Part shown: piece after piece, positions 9,627-18,217 of the stretch
Numbering within the stretch: position 1 is the first letter of the stretch
Layout: the number at the start of each line of letters is the position of its first letter
Assembly: GCA_964508915.1 (NCBI GenBank)
Contig: CAZDVK010000007.1
Coordinates: 1 to 64,000 of the forward strand
Origin: CAZDVK01 sp964508915
Lineage (GTDB): Bacteria; Pseudomonadota; Alphaproteobacteria; Paracaedibacterales; CAIULA01
DNA: 64,000 nucleotides
Direction: 5' to 3'
Notes under the pieces: generated by a model
Told to the model about the DNA's origin: nothing
The model's input: only the letters and a program-made list of their open reading frames with translations
Databases searched by the model: none
Made by a program: the position numbers and the translations under genes

Positions 9627-10028
9627 GTGATGATTCTTCTTTTACGGTTTGTTTTTCTAGGTTTTATTTTTTACACCACTTGTAATTTTGCCGCATGCAT
9701 GGATGAAGAGGTTGAATTTTCCCATAAAATGCAAACAGAGGTTAGAAAAAAATTAAGGGGTTTAAACGACACAATTATAAGTTGGGAAAAATCTGGAATA
9801 AGCGAAAAATCCCAAAATAAGTACACAAGAAAAATGGCGAGTTTTTATGAGCTATGCAAAACAAATGATTTCCTTAAAAACATTTTTGATATCCATTTTT
9901 CAGATTGGATTCCAACTTTAACAGCAAGAAAAGGCCACGAAGTTGTTTTTGAATTTGATGTTGATGCTGAAAAAGCCAGAATTTTTGCCATGCTAGCATC
10001 AATTCCAGAACTTTCATCAGGAAAATAA
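9627..10028 (+). CDS. Small secreted protein, tandem paralogue B
   Basis: No known family. 133 residues, GTG at 9627 or ATG at 9630, with AGAAAGG upstream at a usable distance. N-terminal signal peptide (hydrophobic to about residue 22, ...NFAA). The mature region is Lys/Glu-rich and helical and is clearly related to paralogue A upstream, sharing the pattern W-x-x-S/V...EKSxxxY...C-x(2)-N-x-F. The three genes in this tandem are closely spaced and probably form one transcript behind the permease. Confidence 0.65.
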   Translation: MMILLLRFVFLGFIFYTTCNFAACMDEEVEFSHKMQTEVRKKLRGLNDTIISWEKSGISEKSQNKYTRKMASFYELCKTNDFLKNIFDIHFSDWIPTLTARKGHEVVFEFDVDAEKARIFAMLASIPELSSGK

Positions 10029-10041
10029 AGGGGTATATATT

Positions 10042-10578
10042 ATGATATTATTCAAATTTTTTGGTGTTTTTTTGTCTTTCTCTGCCTTTTTTAACGGCCA
10101 GTGTTCCGTTGTCGAGGAGGATCCTATTTTTAAAACATGCGGCCTTACATTAGAATTGTTAGGCGTATTAAACAGCTGGAAAGAACCCATAAATTCTAGT
10201 GGTTTTGATGATAGCGAAATCATAAGCGACGCAACTGGGGTGTACAAAGCACGGCATATCGAAAGTAAGCAAAAAGAAAACTACATACAGACTTTATACC
10301 GTGTTTATAAAATTGCTTTATCAGACGGAAGTGGAGAACTAAAAGCCTTATTTGCCCTTTATAACCCAACGTGGTACAGCATTTTTAACTGCATTGATTC
10401 TGACCAACCTGTTCCCAGCACAACTTTTTGCATCGAAGATGAAATTGAAACAATGACGGCCATGATCGAAGAACTTGTGCCATTAATAATTCACAGGCTT
10501 TATAGATATGCTCATCATTTCGAACACCCCCTTATTCGAAACGTTCGAATAGCTGGTCCCCTTCGCGCAACATATTAA
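10042..10578 (+). CDS. Secreted protein, tandem paralogue C (more diverged)
   Basis: No known family. 178 residues with an N-terminal signal peptide (about 1-20, ...FNGQC). It keeps the weak family pattern of A and B: LNSWKEP...SKQKENYIQTLYRVYKIA. It has extra length, two more cysteines (FNCID, TFCIED) and an acidic helical C terminus. It starts 13 nt after paralogue B. Its last 47 nt overlap the 3' end of the convergent hydrolase gene, so both reading frames share DNA at 10532-10578. Confidence 0.65.
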   Translation: MILFKFFGVFLSFSAFFNGQCSVVEEDPIFKTCGLTLELLGVLNSWKEPINSSGFDDSEIISDATGVYKARHIESKQKENYIQTLYRVYKIALSDGSGELKALFALYNPTWYSIFNCIDSDQPVPSTTFCIEDEIETMTAMIEELVPLIIHRLYRYAHHFEHPLIRNVRIAGPLRATY

Positions 10579-12160
10579 TGGCTAAAACCATGGCTTTCGA
10601 TTGTTTTTGAAAGCCAAACTCTAAAACACCGACGTCATTACTAGAGTAAGCAGCACTTAAATCAGGGGCATCAAACAGAAATTGATCCCCATTCCAGTGC
10701 TTCACAGGAACGACTTTATCGCGAATTTTGAATACAAGCTGCTGACCTTTTGCTTCAACTACTAATGTCCCATACAAATTATTTTTAAATTTGCCTTCAT
10801 AAAGCTTTAACTCACGCATGGGGCGGGGGTTTTGAAGGCGCATAGCCCCTAATTCCCGCTTATAGCTTTCTTGCATTTCTTTAATTTTATCTAGGTTTTT
10901 CGTAGACCAGTCGGTGCCATCGTCAATTTTTAAGAACAAATCCATAAATTTTTCACGTAATGCTTCCAGGGCCATATTTACCCGAAGACCACCCAGGTTG
11001 GATAAAATTACAATTCCCAGCTGTTGTTCAGGTACAATTAAAATAAGGCTTCGAACAGATGAAAACCCCCCCATGTGGCCAAATGCATGTACTTTTTTAC
11101 CTTCCACGCCAATATCATGTATAAACCAACCAATACCGTAAGCTACATTTGTATAGCGACTGGGTGGAAATTGAGAATCCGTTGGTTTTAAGCCCAGTAT
11201 AGAAATATGAGGGGTTCGAAGACGTTCAACTTCGGCTGTTGATATTTTTGGCCCCCCTTCTTGGTTCATATTTTTCAGCTGAAATAAAAGCCACTTATTC
11301 ATGTCAGAAATAGACGCATTAACGCCAGATGTGCCTGGAAATAAATACAGTTCTTTGGGAAAAGGAATGGTTGTTATTTTTCCTTGAATAAAGGTATGAG
11401 GTGCAATTGCATTTACTTGTTTTCTAGGGAATAACCACCCTGTAATTCCTCTGTCAGAACGATAATTCAAAAGACGCTGCCACCAACTTTCAGATATCAT
11501 TTTTTCGTAAGAAGCGGATGCATCATCCATATGAAGGGGCATAAAAAACCGTTCAGTGAATAGCTCTTCAATTTTTTTACCTGTTACCTTTTCCGCCACA
11601 AGGCTAGCTACAGAAAATAAATGGTTTTGATACCCGTAAAATTCTTTAAAAGGCCGTTTTAAAGGCACCTTGGCTAAAGAATCCAGTAATTCTTGCTGCG
11701 AAAAGCCCAACTCCCAAAAAGTATCGCCTGAAAAGCTAGGCAAGCCACTTTGGTGACTAACTAAATCTTCCAATGTAAAGGCTTGGCTGACTTCTTCATT
11801 TCCAATAAAAAAAGTGGGCAAATACTGACGAACAGGGTCTTTCCATTTTATTTTTCCTTCATCCACAAGTTGGGCTAATAAAGCCGCTAGAAATGTTTTC
11901 GTGCATGATGCAATAGGAAAACTTGTATGAATATCAACAGGCTCTTGCGTATCAACGCTTTTAACGCCCATAGCCTCCTCAAAAACAACTTTTCCTTGAT
12001 ATACAATGCCAACTGACACGGCTGGCATTTGCCAATCTTTCATGGCCTTTTGAATATACGCCTTAAATTCAGGAAGAATAGCCTGAACACGATCGTCTGA
12101 AAAGCTTGCGCAATAATTAAAAATAAATAAAAAAAGCGTACTAATAATAATTTTATTCAT
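10532..12160 (-). CDS. Secreted serine beta-lactamase-like hydrolase (class C / AmpH type) with DUF3471-like tail
   Basis: Periplasmic serine hydrolase of the penicillin-binding protein/beta-lactamase superfamily. Signal peptide at residues 1-20. The catalytic motifs are S85-C-T-K88, Y177-Q-N179, and a third motif FGHMGG near residue 362 in place of KTG. The C-terminal 110 residues resemble the DUF3471 beta-barrel found in such esterases. It could act as a D-amino-acid-containing peptide hydrolase, an esterase or a peptidoglycan carboxypeptidase; true beta-lactamase activity is not implied. It lies divergent from the next gene with about 100 nt between. Confidence 0.85.
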   Translation of the reverse strand: MNKIIISTLFLFIFNYCASFSDDRVQAILPEFKAYIQKAMKDWQMPAVSVGIVYQGKVVFEEAMGVKSVDTQEPVDIHTSFPIASCTKTFLAALLAQLVDEGKIKWKDPVRQYLPTFFIGNEEVSQAFTLEDLVSHQSGLPSFSGDTFWELGFSQQELLDSLAKVPLKRPFKEFYGYQNHLFSVASLVAEKVTGKKIEELFTERFFMPLHMDDASASYEKMISESWWQRLLNYRSDRGITGWLFPRKQVNAIAPHTFIQGKITTIPFPKELYLFPGTSGVNASISDMNKWLLFQLKNMNQEGGPKISTAEVERLRTPHISILGLKPTDSQFPPSRYTNVAYGIGWFIHDIGVEGKKVHAFGHMGGFSSVRSLILIVPEQQLGIVILSNLGGLRVNMALEALREKFMDLFLKIDDGTDWSTKNLDKIKEMQESYKRELGAMRLQNPRPMRELKLYEGKFKNNLYGTLVVEAKGQQLVFKIRDKVVPVKHWNGDQFLFDAPDLSAAYSSNDVGVLEFGFQKQSKAMVLAINMLREGDQLFERFE

Positions 12161-12263
12161 AAAAGTCCATTTTTACCAAATCTTAACTATTTTTCATTAT
12201 AAGTAGTATTAACAGAAACGAAAATACCCAATTTTTATAAACTCAGGTAGGAGGAAATATCTT

Positions 12264-12872
12264 ATGAATTTAAAGGGAACATTGATTGCGTGTATTACAT
12301 TTTTAGTCGGTATCGTTGTTATTATTACATACGTTAGCCAAAAAGAACGGTACTTACTGTATCCGTTGGGCAATTCCTTATACATTTTTGATAGCAAAAC
12401 AGCTACGTTGAATTATTGTAATGATAAAAATTGTCAAATGGTAGCACCTCAAGGGGGCATGATGGATCCATCTTATGCTTCATACGGTGGGCCTATGGCT
12501 TTGCCAAACCAAACCGCTGTTATTATGGCGGCACCCGCTATGCCAGCCTATCCGCAAATGCAGCCGGTTATGAATCAGGGGTCATTGCCTCAACCTATGC
12601 CAGCGCCATCAGCTCCCATTTTTGGTGGATTTGGCGGCCCTGCGCAGCAACCAATGGTTATGGTCATGCCTCAACCAAGGGCAATGCCTGTTTGCGCTTC
12701 TCCTGGAGCAGCAGCGCCATCTGCTGCGTCAGCAGCGGTAAATAACGCTGATGGTGGGGATGCGGGCTCTCCAAGCTCTGCTGGCGGTGATGCTGGATCT
12801 GCCGAAGCACCAGCTGCTGATGGTGGTGGAGATGCCGGGTCTGCACCTGCAGAAGGGGGCGATGCCGCTTAA
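12264..12872 (+). CDS. Membrane-anchored low-complexity protein (Pro/Met/Gln then Gly-Asp-Ala repeats)
   Basis: No family recognised. Residues 5-24 form one membrane segment. A short folded-looking part (about 25-55, with CNDKNC) is followed by a Met/Pro/Gln/Ala-rich stretch to about 140, and then a C-terminal tail built from repeated GGDAGS-like units separated by Ala/Pro/Ser. The tail contains no basic residue, so it should be acidic and disordered. An excellent ribosome site (TAGGAGG) supports the start. It may be an envelope or surface-exposed linker protein; function unknown. Confidence 0.7.
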   Translation: MNLKGTLIACITFLVGIVVIITYVSQKERYLLYPLGNSLYIFDSKTATLNYCNDKNCQMVAPQGGMMDPSYASYGGPMALPNQTAVIMAAPAMPAYPQMQPVMNQGSLPQPMPAPSAPIFGGFGGPAQQPMVMVMPQPRAMPVCASPGAAAPSAASAAVNNADGGDAGSPSSAGGDAGSAEAPAADGGGDAGSAPAEGGDAA

Positions 12873-12960
12873 ATTTTAAAATTCCTCTCAAATAATTTTG
12901 GTAACGGTCCATCTTCTGGCATAATACGCCCTTAGGTGTGACCGTTTATCAAGTTTTATT

Positions 12961-14103
12961 ATGGATTTAATTTCTCTCACCCAGACCTTGCTTCAGTTTG
13001 AAAGTATTACCCCAAAAGATGAGGGGTGTTTAGACTTTATTGAGTTTTTTTTGAAAGGTTTGGGGGCTGAATGCCACCGATTACCCTGCCATGATGTAGA
13101 CAATTTATACGCAAAAATAGGTTATGGACCCAAAGTTTTTTGTTTTGCCGGTCATACAGACGTCGTACCACCCGGTGACTTAACCCGCTGGTCTGTACCC
13201 CCTTTTTCAGGTCACTGTCATAGCGAAGCCCTTTATGGTCGCGGTGCTGTGGATATGAAAGGGGCTATTGGTGCCTTTTTAAAAGCTCTTTACGATGTGG
13301 TAACGGGCCCTGGAATTCCAAAAGGTTGGGCAATTGCGGTTATGTTAACATCTGATGAAGAAGGCCCTGCCCTTTATGGCACGCAACATATTTTAAAATG
13401 GCTGCAGCAAAATCAGAAATCTTTAGATTTATGCTTGGTGGGGGAACCAACAAATAATGCATACATAGGTGATACTGTTAAAATAGGGCGACGTGGCAGC
13501 TTAAATATTCACCTGACTGTTGATGGTTTAGGCGGACATGTGGCGTACCCAAAAGCGGCGCGAAACCCCATCCCTGCCCTTCTTGCCTATTTAAATGTAC
13601 TGTTCGAAAACCCATTAGATTCTGGTACAGATGAATTTCCACCATCCAATTTAGAAATCACGTCTATTGATGTTGGAAACCCAACCACCAACGTTATACC
13701 TAATCAGGCATCGGCCCGGATGAACGTTCGATTTAACCCTTTGCACAGCGGAGAAAGCCTGAAACATTGGTTCTATGAAAAATTAAAACCCATTCAACAG
13801 AAATTTGGTTCTGCCTATACCTTTACATTAAACATGGACGTAAGCTCTGAACCTTTTATGACCCGAGATGCAAAATTGGAATCGCTTATTTCTGATGCCA
13901 TTCAATCTGTCACGGGGCAGCAGCCTGACTTGAGCACCAGTGGGGGAACGTCGGATGCCCGATTTATTCAGAAAATATGCCCTGTTGTAGAGTTTGGCCT
14001 TATCAACAAAACGGCCCATCAACCTGACGAGCATGTCATGATTGATGATTTGAACTTATTGAAAGATATTTACGAAGCAATCATTAAAAATTTAGCATCG
14101 TAG
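12961..14103 (+). CDS. dapE: Succinyl-diaminopimelate desuccinylase
   Basis: Zn-dependent hydrolase (M20 family) that makes L,L-diaminopimelate for lysine and peptidoglycan synthesis. Metal and catalytic residues visible: H65 and D67 in GHTDVVPPGD, D98 in GRGAVDMKG, E133-E134 in TSDEEGP, and a late STSGGTSDARF segment. Length (380) is normal. Its stop lies 11 nt from the end of the convergent metI gene, leaving no room for a separate terminator. Presence of dapE suggests that the organism makes its own meso-diaminopimelate. Confidence 0.95.
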   Translation: MDLISLTQTLLQFESITPKDEGCLDFIEFFLKGLGAECHRLPCHDVDNLYAKIGYGPKVFCFAGHTDVVPPGDLTRWSVPPFSGHCHSEALYGRGAVDMKGAIGAFLKALYDVVTGPGIPKGWAIAVMLTSDEEGPALYGTQHILKWLQQNQKSLDLCLVGEPTNNAYIGDTVKIGRRGSLNIHLTVDGLGGHVAYPKAARNPIPALLAYLNVLFENPLDSGTDEFPPSNLEITSIDVGNPTTNVIPNQASARMNVRFNPLHSGESLKHWFYEKLKPIQQKFGSAYTFTLNMDVSSEPFMTRDAKLESLISDAIQSVTGQQPDLSTSGGTSDARFIQKICPVVEFGLINKTAHQPDEHVMIDDLNLLKDIYEAIIKNLAS

Positions 14104-14114
14104 CAGCTGTTTCT

Positions 14115-14777
14115 TCACGTATGCCTAATTTTTTCACTTAGATATTTGCCAAAAGCTTGAGTTAATTGAACAATAACTACAAGAATGAGCACGATGATAA
14201 TCATCAAAGTTGTATCATACCGTTGGTACCCATAGCGAATAGCTAGATCACCCAAACCACCGCCGCCCATTGTTCCGGCCATGGCTGAAAAACCAATCAG
14301 GTTAATGATAATTGTTGTGTAAGAGCCAACCAAACCTGGTAACGCTTCCCACATTAAAATGTGGCGAACAATTTGACTGTGTGACATACCCAATGAAAAA
14401 CCCAAATCGTGAAAACTTTTGGGTACATCGCACAACCCCTCTTCCGTGGACCGGGCTATTAATAAAATAGCGCACACACTCAGTGGAATAATGGCAGCCT
14501 CTGTTCCGATAGACGTGCCAACAAATAGGCGCGTTAATGGTATTAAAAGAACTGTCAGAATGATAAACGGAATGGACCGCAACATGTTAATGATAAAACT
14601 AAAAGGTTTATAGCAGATTTGTAAGCTACCCAACCCACGGGGAGAAGCCACAAACATAAAAGCCCCTAAGGGAACACCTAAACAAATACCAATAACAGAA
14701 CTGACAGAAACCATGGTTAAAGTCTGACCCAGGCTGCTTAAAATAATGGTCATTAAGTTAATATTTAAGAGTTCCAT
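14115..14777 (-). CDS. metI: Methionine ABC transporter permease
   Basis: Inner-membrane permease of the D/L-methionine importer. 220 residues with five to six hydrophobic segments and the ABC-permease EAA-type loop around WEALPGLVGSYTTTI... (EALPG near residue 144), where the ATPase docks. The start overlaps the 3' end of metN by 13 nt, so translation is coupled. No substrate-binding metQ gene follows in this window: the next gene downstream is the convergent dapE. Confidence 0.93.
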   Translation of the reverse strand: MELLNINLMTIILSSLGQTLTMVSVSSVIGICLGVPLGAFMFVASPRGLGSLQICYKPFSFIINMLRSIPFIILTVLLIPLTRLFVGTSIGTEAAIIPLSVCAILLIARSTEEGLCDVPKSFHDLGFSLGMSHSQIVRHILMWEALPGLVGSYTTIIINLIGFSAMAGTMGGGGLGDLAIRYGYQRYDTTLMIIIVLILVVIVQLTQAFGKYLSEKIRHT

Positions 14778-15832
14778 GACATATATCCTAAGGGAAAAAC
14801 ATTAACGTGATTTTCTTTTAAAAATGTCACAACTTTTTCTAAGGTTTCTTCATCATAAGAAAAAGATATAATCAAGTGTCCATATGTATGGCTAGCCACG
14901 TGATTGAGGCTGCCCGTTATAATGTTGGGCAAAATGCCCCACTTTTGGGTCAACATGGCCATTAAAGGTTGTGTCGCTGCCTGATAGTCAAAAACAAGTT
15001 TAAGAACCACATCTTGATTTGGTTTGTTTTGTATTGGGTTCTTTTTTATTTTTCTTTCCAAGAATTCAGGAAGTTGATCGTGAAATAAATCTGACAACAG
15101 CCCTTGGGTAATGGTGTGCTTTGGATGACTGACAAGGGAATCTATGGCGTTTTCTTCGACAATTTTTCCATGATGCAGAACAAAAACATAGTCTGCAAAG
15201 GTTTTAAGGACTGTCATGTCATGGGTTACGAAAACGATAGTAAGCCCCAATTCATGCCGTAATTTTTTCAAAAGATTCAGAATTTCAAGGGTTGTTTGCG
15301 GGTCAAGGGCTGATGTAAATTCGTCGCACAGCAATATTTTACATTCGCCAACAAGCGCTCGTGCAATGGCTACTCGCTGTTTTTGGCCGCCACTTAATTC
15401 ACTGGGGTAGTTTTTTGCATGAGAGCTTATTCCAACAAGGTGCAATATTTGATTAATTTTCTCTTTTTGCTGTTCTGCGGGCATTTGGCTGCCCAATAAG
15501 GCTAACCGAACATTTTCGTAAACTGTTTTGTTATTTAATAAATTAAAACTTTGAAAGACAATGCCTATTTTTTTTTGAAGGATACGTTGTTTTTGCAAAG
15601 ACGCGTGAGACATTTCTTCATTTTCTATCACCACACGACCATGGCTTGGTTTTTCTAATCCATTTAAGCAACGAAGCAATGTGCTTTTTCCAGCACCACT
15701 GGGACCGATAATTCCACAAATTTGCCCCTTTGGAATAGCCAAATTTATATCTGCCAAAATATTCTTTTGTTCACCGTTTTGATAAAAATGATGAGAAAGA
15801 TTTTCTACTTTTATATGACAAGAAATAGACAT
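14765..15832 (-). CDS. metN: Methionine ABC transporter ATP-binding protein
   Basis: Cytoplasmic ATPase of the methionine importer. Walker A GPSGAGKST (residues 43-51), signature LSGGQKQR near 145, Walker B ILLCDE near 165, switch His in VTHD near 200. Residues about 275-350 are the regulatory NIL domain, which in E. coli MetN binds methionine and inhibits transport. It overlaps metI and lies 18 nt downstream of parB. No obvious SAM or methionine riboswitch is visible in the short upstream gap. Confidence 0.94.
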   Translation of the reverse strand: MSISCHIKVENLSHHFYQNGEQKNILADINLAIPKGQICGIIGPSGAGKSTLLRCLNGLEKPSHGRVVIENEEMSHASLQKQRILQKKIGIVFQSFNLLNNKTVYENVRLALLGSQMPAEQQKEKINQILHLVGISSHAKNYPSELSGGQKQRVAIARALVGECKILLCDEFTSALDPQTTLEILNLLKKLRHELGLTIVFVTHDMTVLKTFADYVFVLHHGKIVEENAIDSLVSHPKHTITQGLLSDLFHDQLPEFLERKIKKNPIQNKPNQDVVLKLVFDYQAATQPLMAMLTQKWGILPNIITGSLNHVASHTYGHLIISFSYDEETLEKVVTFLKENHVNVFPLGYMSWNS

Positions 15833-15850
15833 ATGAAATCTCAGGATAGA

Positions 15851-16750
15851 TTAAGCAAATCCAGAGCGGCCCAAAATACCAACAAGATCATCCAGCTGCT
15901 CTAAATTATGAAAGTGCAAAGATAATATACCTGTATTATTTTTAATAACAAGCTTTGCTTGCACGCCAAGGGCTTGGCCAATTTTTGCAGCAATCAATTG
16001 TGCGTCAGCTAAAAGAGGATCTTCAGACTGCCAGCCCCCCATAAAGCCATTTTTACTGGAAGATTCTGCACCTTTGTTTTGGCTGAATCGTGATTTTTTA
16101 ACTAAGTTTTCAGTATCACGCACAGATAGCTTTTGAGAAACAATTTCATGGGCCAGTTGCTCTACATTTTCGGTATTAATTAATGCACGGGCATGGCCTG
16201 CACTTAATGTACCGTCATGCAGAAGATTTTTAACACTGTCTGGTAACTGATTCAGTCGTAAAATGTTGGCCACATAACTACGGCTTTTACCCAGGGCATA
16301 AGCCACCTGTTCTTGTGTTTTACCGTAAGCTTCAATAAGCTTTTTTAAAGATTCAGCTTCTTCCAAAGGGCTTAAGTCATGGCGTTGAAGGTTCTCAACC
16401 AACCCCATTTGAAGGGCTTCTTCATCTGAACAAGCAACCACAAGGGCTGGAATCGTTGTTAATCCCGCTTCTTTTGCGGCACGCCAACGCCGTTCACCGG
16501 CTATGATTTCATAATTTCCCTCAGAAATAGAACGTAACAAAATGGGCTGCAAAACCCCTTTCGACCGAACAGAAGCAACAAGATCGCTCATTTTTTCAGG
16601 GTCAAAACTTTGACGTGGCTGCATGCGCCCGGCTTTGATTTGTTCAATAGAAATTAAATGGGGCTGTAGGCTTTCATTCCCTTCACCATCAATTCCCAGG
16701 TCACCGAACAATGCAGATAAACCGCGACCTAAATTTTTTGAAGCTGACAT
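15851..16750 (-). CDS. parB: Chromosome partitioning protein ParB
   Basis: CTP-dependent clamp that loads at parS and marks the origin region for segregation. The start at 16750 (MSASKNLGRGLSALFGD) matches the conserved N terminus of alphaproteobacterial ParB; a longer frame to 16813 lacks support. The CTP-binding GERRWRA box lies near residue 90, the helix-turn-helix region (TQEQVAYALGKSRSYVANILRL) spans about 140-165, and a C-terminal dimerisation domain follows. The ATG overlaps the TAA of parA. The two parS targets are about 0.9-1.4 kb upstream, in rsmG. Confidence 0.96.
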   Translation of the reverse strand: MSASKNLGRGLSALFGDLGIDGEGNESLQPHLISIEQIKAGRMQPRQSFDPEKMSDLVASVRSKGVLQPILLRSISEGNYEIIAGERRWRAAKEAGLTTIPALVVACSDEEALQMGLVENLQRHDLSPLEEAESLKKLIEAYGKTQEQVAYALGKSRSYVANILRLNQLPDSVKNLLHDGTLSAGHARALINTENVEQLAHEIVSQKLSVRDTENLVKKSRFSQNKGAESSSKNGFMGGWQSEDPLLADAQLIAAKIGQALGVQAKLVIKNNTGILSLHFHNLEQLDDLVGILGRSGFA

Positions 16751-17517
16751 TATTCTTTTTCCTTTTCTAAAATTTCCTTTGCTAAGCTCATATACGCCTG
16801 GGACCCAACGCACCCTACGTCATACAATAAAACAGGCTTACCATGAGACGGTGCCTCAGATACGCGAATATTCCGGGGAATAATGGTTTGAAAAACCTTA
16901 TTTTTTAGATGATAACGAACATCTTCTGCAACTTGGGCACATAAAGAACTGCGTTTATCGTACATTGTTAAAAGAACACCAAATAATTGAAGCTGTGGAT
17001 TGGATGTTTTTTTGATTTTTTGAATTGAATTCAGTAAGTAACTTAAGCCCTCTAACGCATAGTATTCGCATTGCAACGGAACCAAGACGGCATCAGCGGC
17101 TGTTAAGGCATTCAGCGTCAAAAGCCCCATCGATGGCGGGCAGTCAATAATAATGTAGTCAAACATGGGGCGGTATGGGGCTATCATCTCTTTAAACAAG
17201 AATTCCCTTTTTGGGATACTAACCAGTTCAACTTCGGCACCAACAAGTTGAATGCTGGCGGGAATCAAGCTAAGCCCTGGGACACTTGTTTTTAACAGTG
17301 ATTCACCAATGGTGCTTTTTTTTAAAAGAACCGTATATACGTTATTTGGATTGTTTTTTTGCAAAACACCAACGCCCGTCGATGCGTTAGCCTGTGGGTC
17401 AAAATCAACCAACAAAACCTTTCGGTTAACGGCTGCTAAAGCTGTTGAAACGTTAACGGCTGTCGTTGTTTTTCCAACTCCGCCTTTTTGATTGGCAACA
17501 ACAATTACCTTAGCCAT
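16750..17517 (-). CDS. parA: Chromosome partitioning ATPase ParA
   Basis: Deviant Walker-type ATPase that moves ParB-parS complexes along the nucleoid. The start at 17517 (MAKVIVVANQKGGVGK) gives the standard N terminus; upstream in-frame ATGs would extend it atypically. The Walker A KGGVGKTTT sits at about residues 11-19 and DFDPQAN and DCPPSMG motifs follow. 255 residues, typical. The start overlaps the end of rsmG by 8 nt and its stop overlaps the parB start, so rsmG-parA-parB is one coupled unit. Confidence 0.96.
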   Translation of the reverse strand: MAKVIVVANQKGGVGKTTTAVNVSTALAAVNRKVLLVDFDPQANASTGVGVLQKNNPNNVYTVLLKKSTIGESLLKTSVPGLSLIPASIQLVGAEVELVSIPKREFLFKEMIAPYRPMFDYIIIDCPPSMGLLTLNALTAADAVLVPLQCEYYALEGLSYLLNSIQKIKKTSNPQLQLFGVLLTMYDKRSSLCAQVAEDVRYHLKNKVFQTIIPRNIRVSEAPSHGKPVLLYDVGCVGSQAYMSLAKEILEKEKE

Positions 17518-18115
17518 TCTTTTCCTCAACATTTTGAACCACAACTATTTTAGACATGTCGTTCGTACAACTGTCAATGAGGTTATAATCGAAATTCCAT
17601 TTTTTTTGGGCAGCCATAATTTCTTCTGCATATGTTTTTCCTTTTGGAAAAATTCCAACAGTTGTTTCACGTGAAACATTTTTCTGAATTTGCAAAAGCC
17701 CAACAAGAGATATGAAGGCACGCGCCGTGACAACATCAAAGGATTTTTGAATAGTAAAAGCGTCGTTTGTTATCAGCTCGTATTTTAAATCCAATTGGCG
17801 GCGCACCTCTTCCAAGAAAATAATTTTTTTCAGGTCAATTTCACAAAGGGTTATAGGGTGCCCTATAATTGACAAAATCACCCCCGGAAACCCCCCGCCA
17901 CTTCCCACATCCAAACACTGATGATTTAATGAGCCAATGATGGATGAAATTTGATAGGAGTCAATAATATGCCGAACAGCTAAATCATCCAAATCATGTC
18001 GAGATGACAGATTTGTTTTTTTACCCCATTTCAGATAAAGGGCTTGAAAAAAATGAAGCTTGTCTATTGTTTCACGTGAAACATTTTTAAAAAAAGGCAA
18101 GTCAGATAAATTCAT
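17510..18115 (-). CDS. rsmG: 16S rRNA (guanine-N7) methyltransferase
   Basis: SAM-dependent methylation of the small-subunit rRNA (G527 in E. coli numbering). The start at 18115 (MNLSDLPFFKNVSRET) is chosen because residues before it are a short hydrophobic run unlike the family. The SAM motif DVGSGGGFPG lies near residue 65 and NLSSR upstream. The gene sits in its usual place before parA but the normal neighbours mnmG/mnmE are absent. The coding sequence carries two perfect parS sites, each encoding part of a NVSRET peptide. Confidence 0.94.
   Translation of the reverse strand: MNLSDLPFFKNVSRETIDKLHFFQALYLKWGKKTNLSSRHDLDDLAVRHIIDSYQISSIIGSLNHQCLDVGSGGGFPGVILSIIGHPITLCEIDLKKIIFLEEVRRQLDLKYELITNDAFTIQKSFDVVTARAFISLVGLLQIQKNVSRETTVGIFPKGKTYAEEIMAAQKKWNFDYNLIDSCTNDMSKIVVVQNVEEKNG
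17663..17678. promoter_or_regulatory. parS centromere site 1
   Basis: Perfect 16-bp palindrome TGTTTCACGTGAAACA, identical to the consensus ParB-binding parS sequence. It lies inside rsmG. ParB and ParA are encoded immediately downstream, so it should nucleate ParB loading and spreading. Confidence 0.95.
18068..18083. promoter_or_regulatory. parS centromere site 2
   Basis: Second perfect copy of TGTTTCACGTGAAACA, 405 bp from site 1 and near the 5' end of rsmG. Two close consensus sites in one gene indicate the main partition locus and an origin-proximal position. Confidence 0.95.
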
Positions 18116-18217
18116 AAGAAAAAAACAAAAAAACCAATGAAACAACTTTAGTCAGGAAAAGAATCAAAATCAAGAAATTCCAGTCAGTAGTAGATGGAAA
18201 AAATAGGTGATCGAAAT

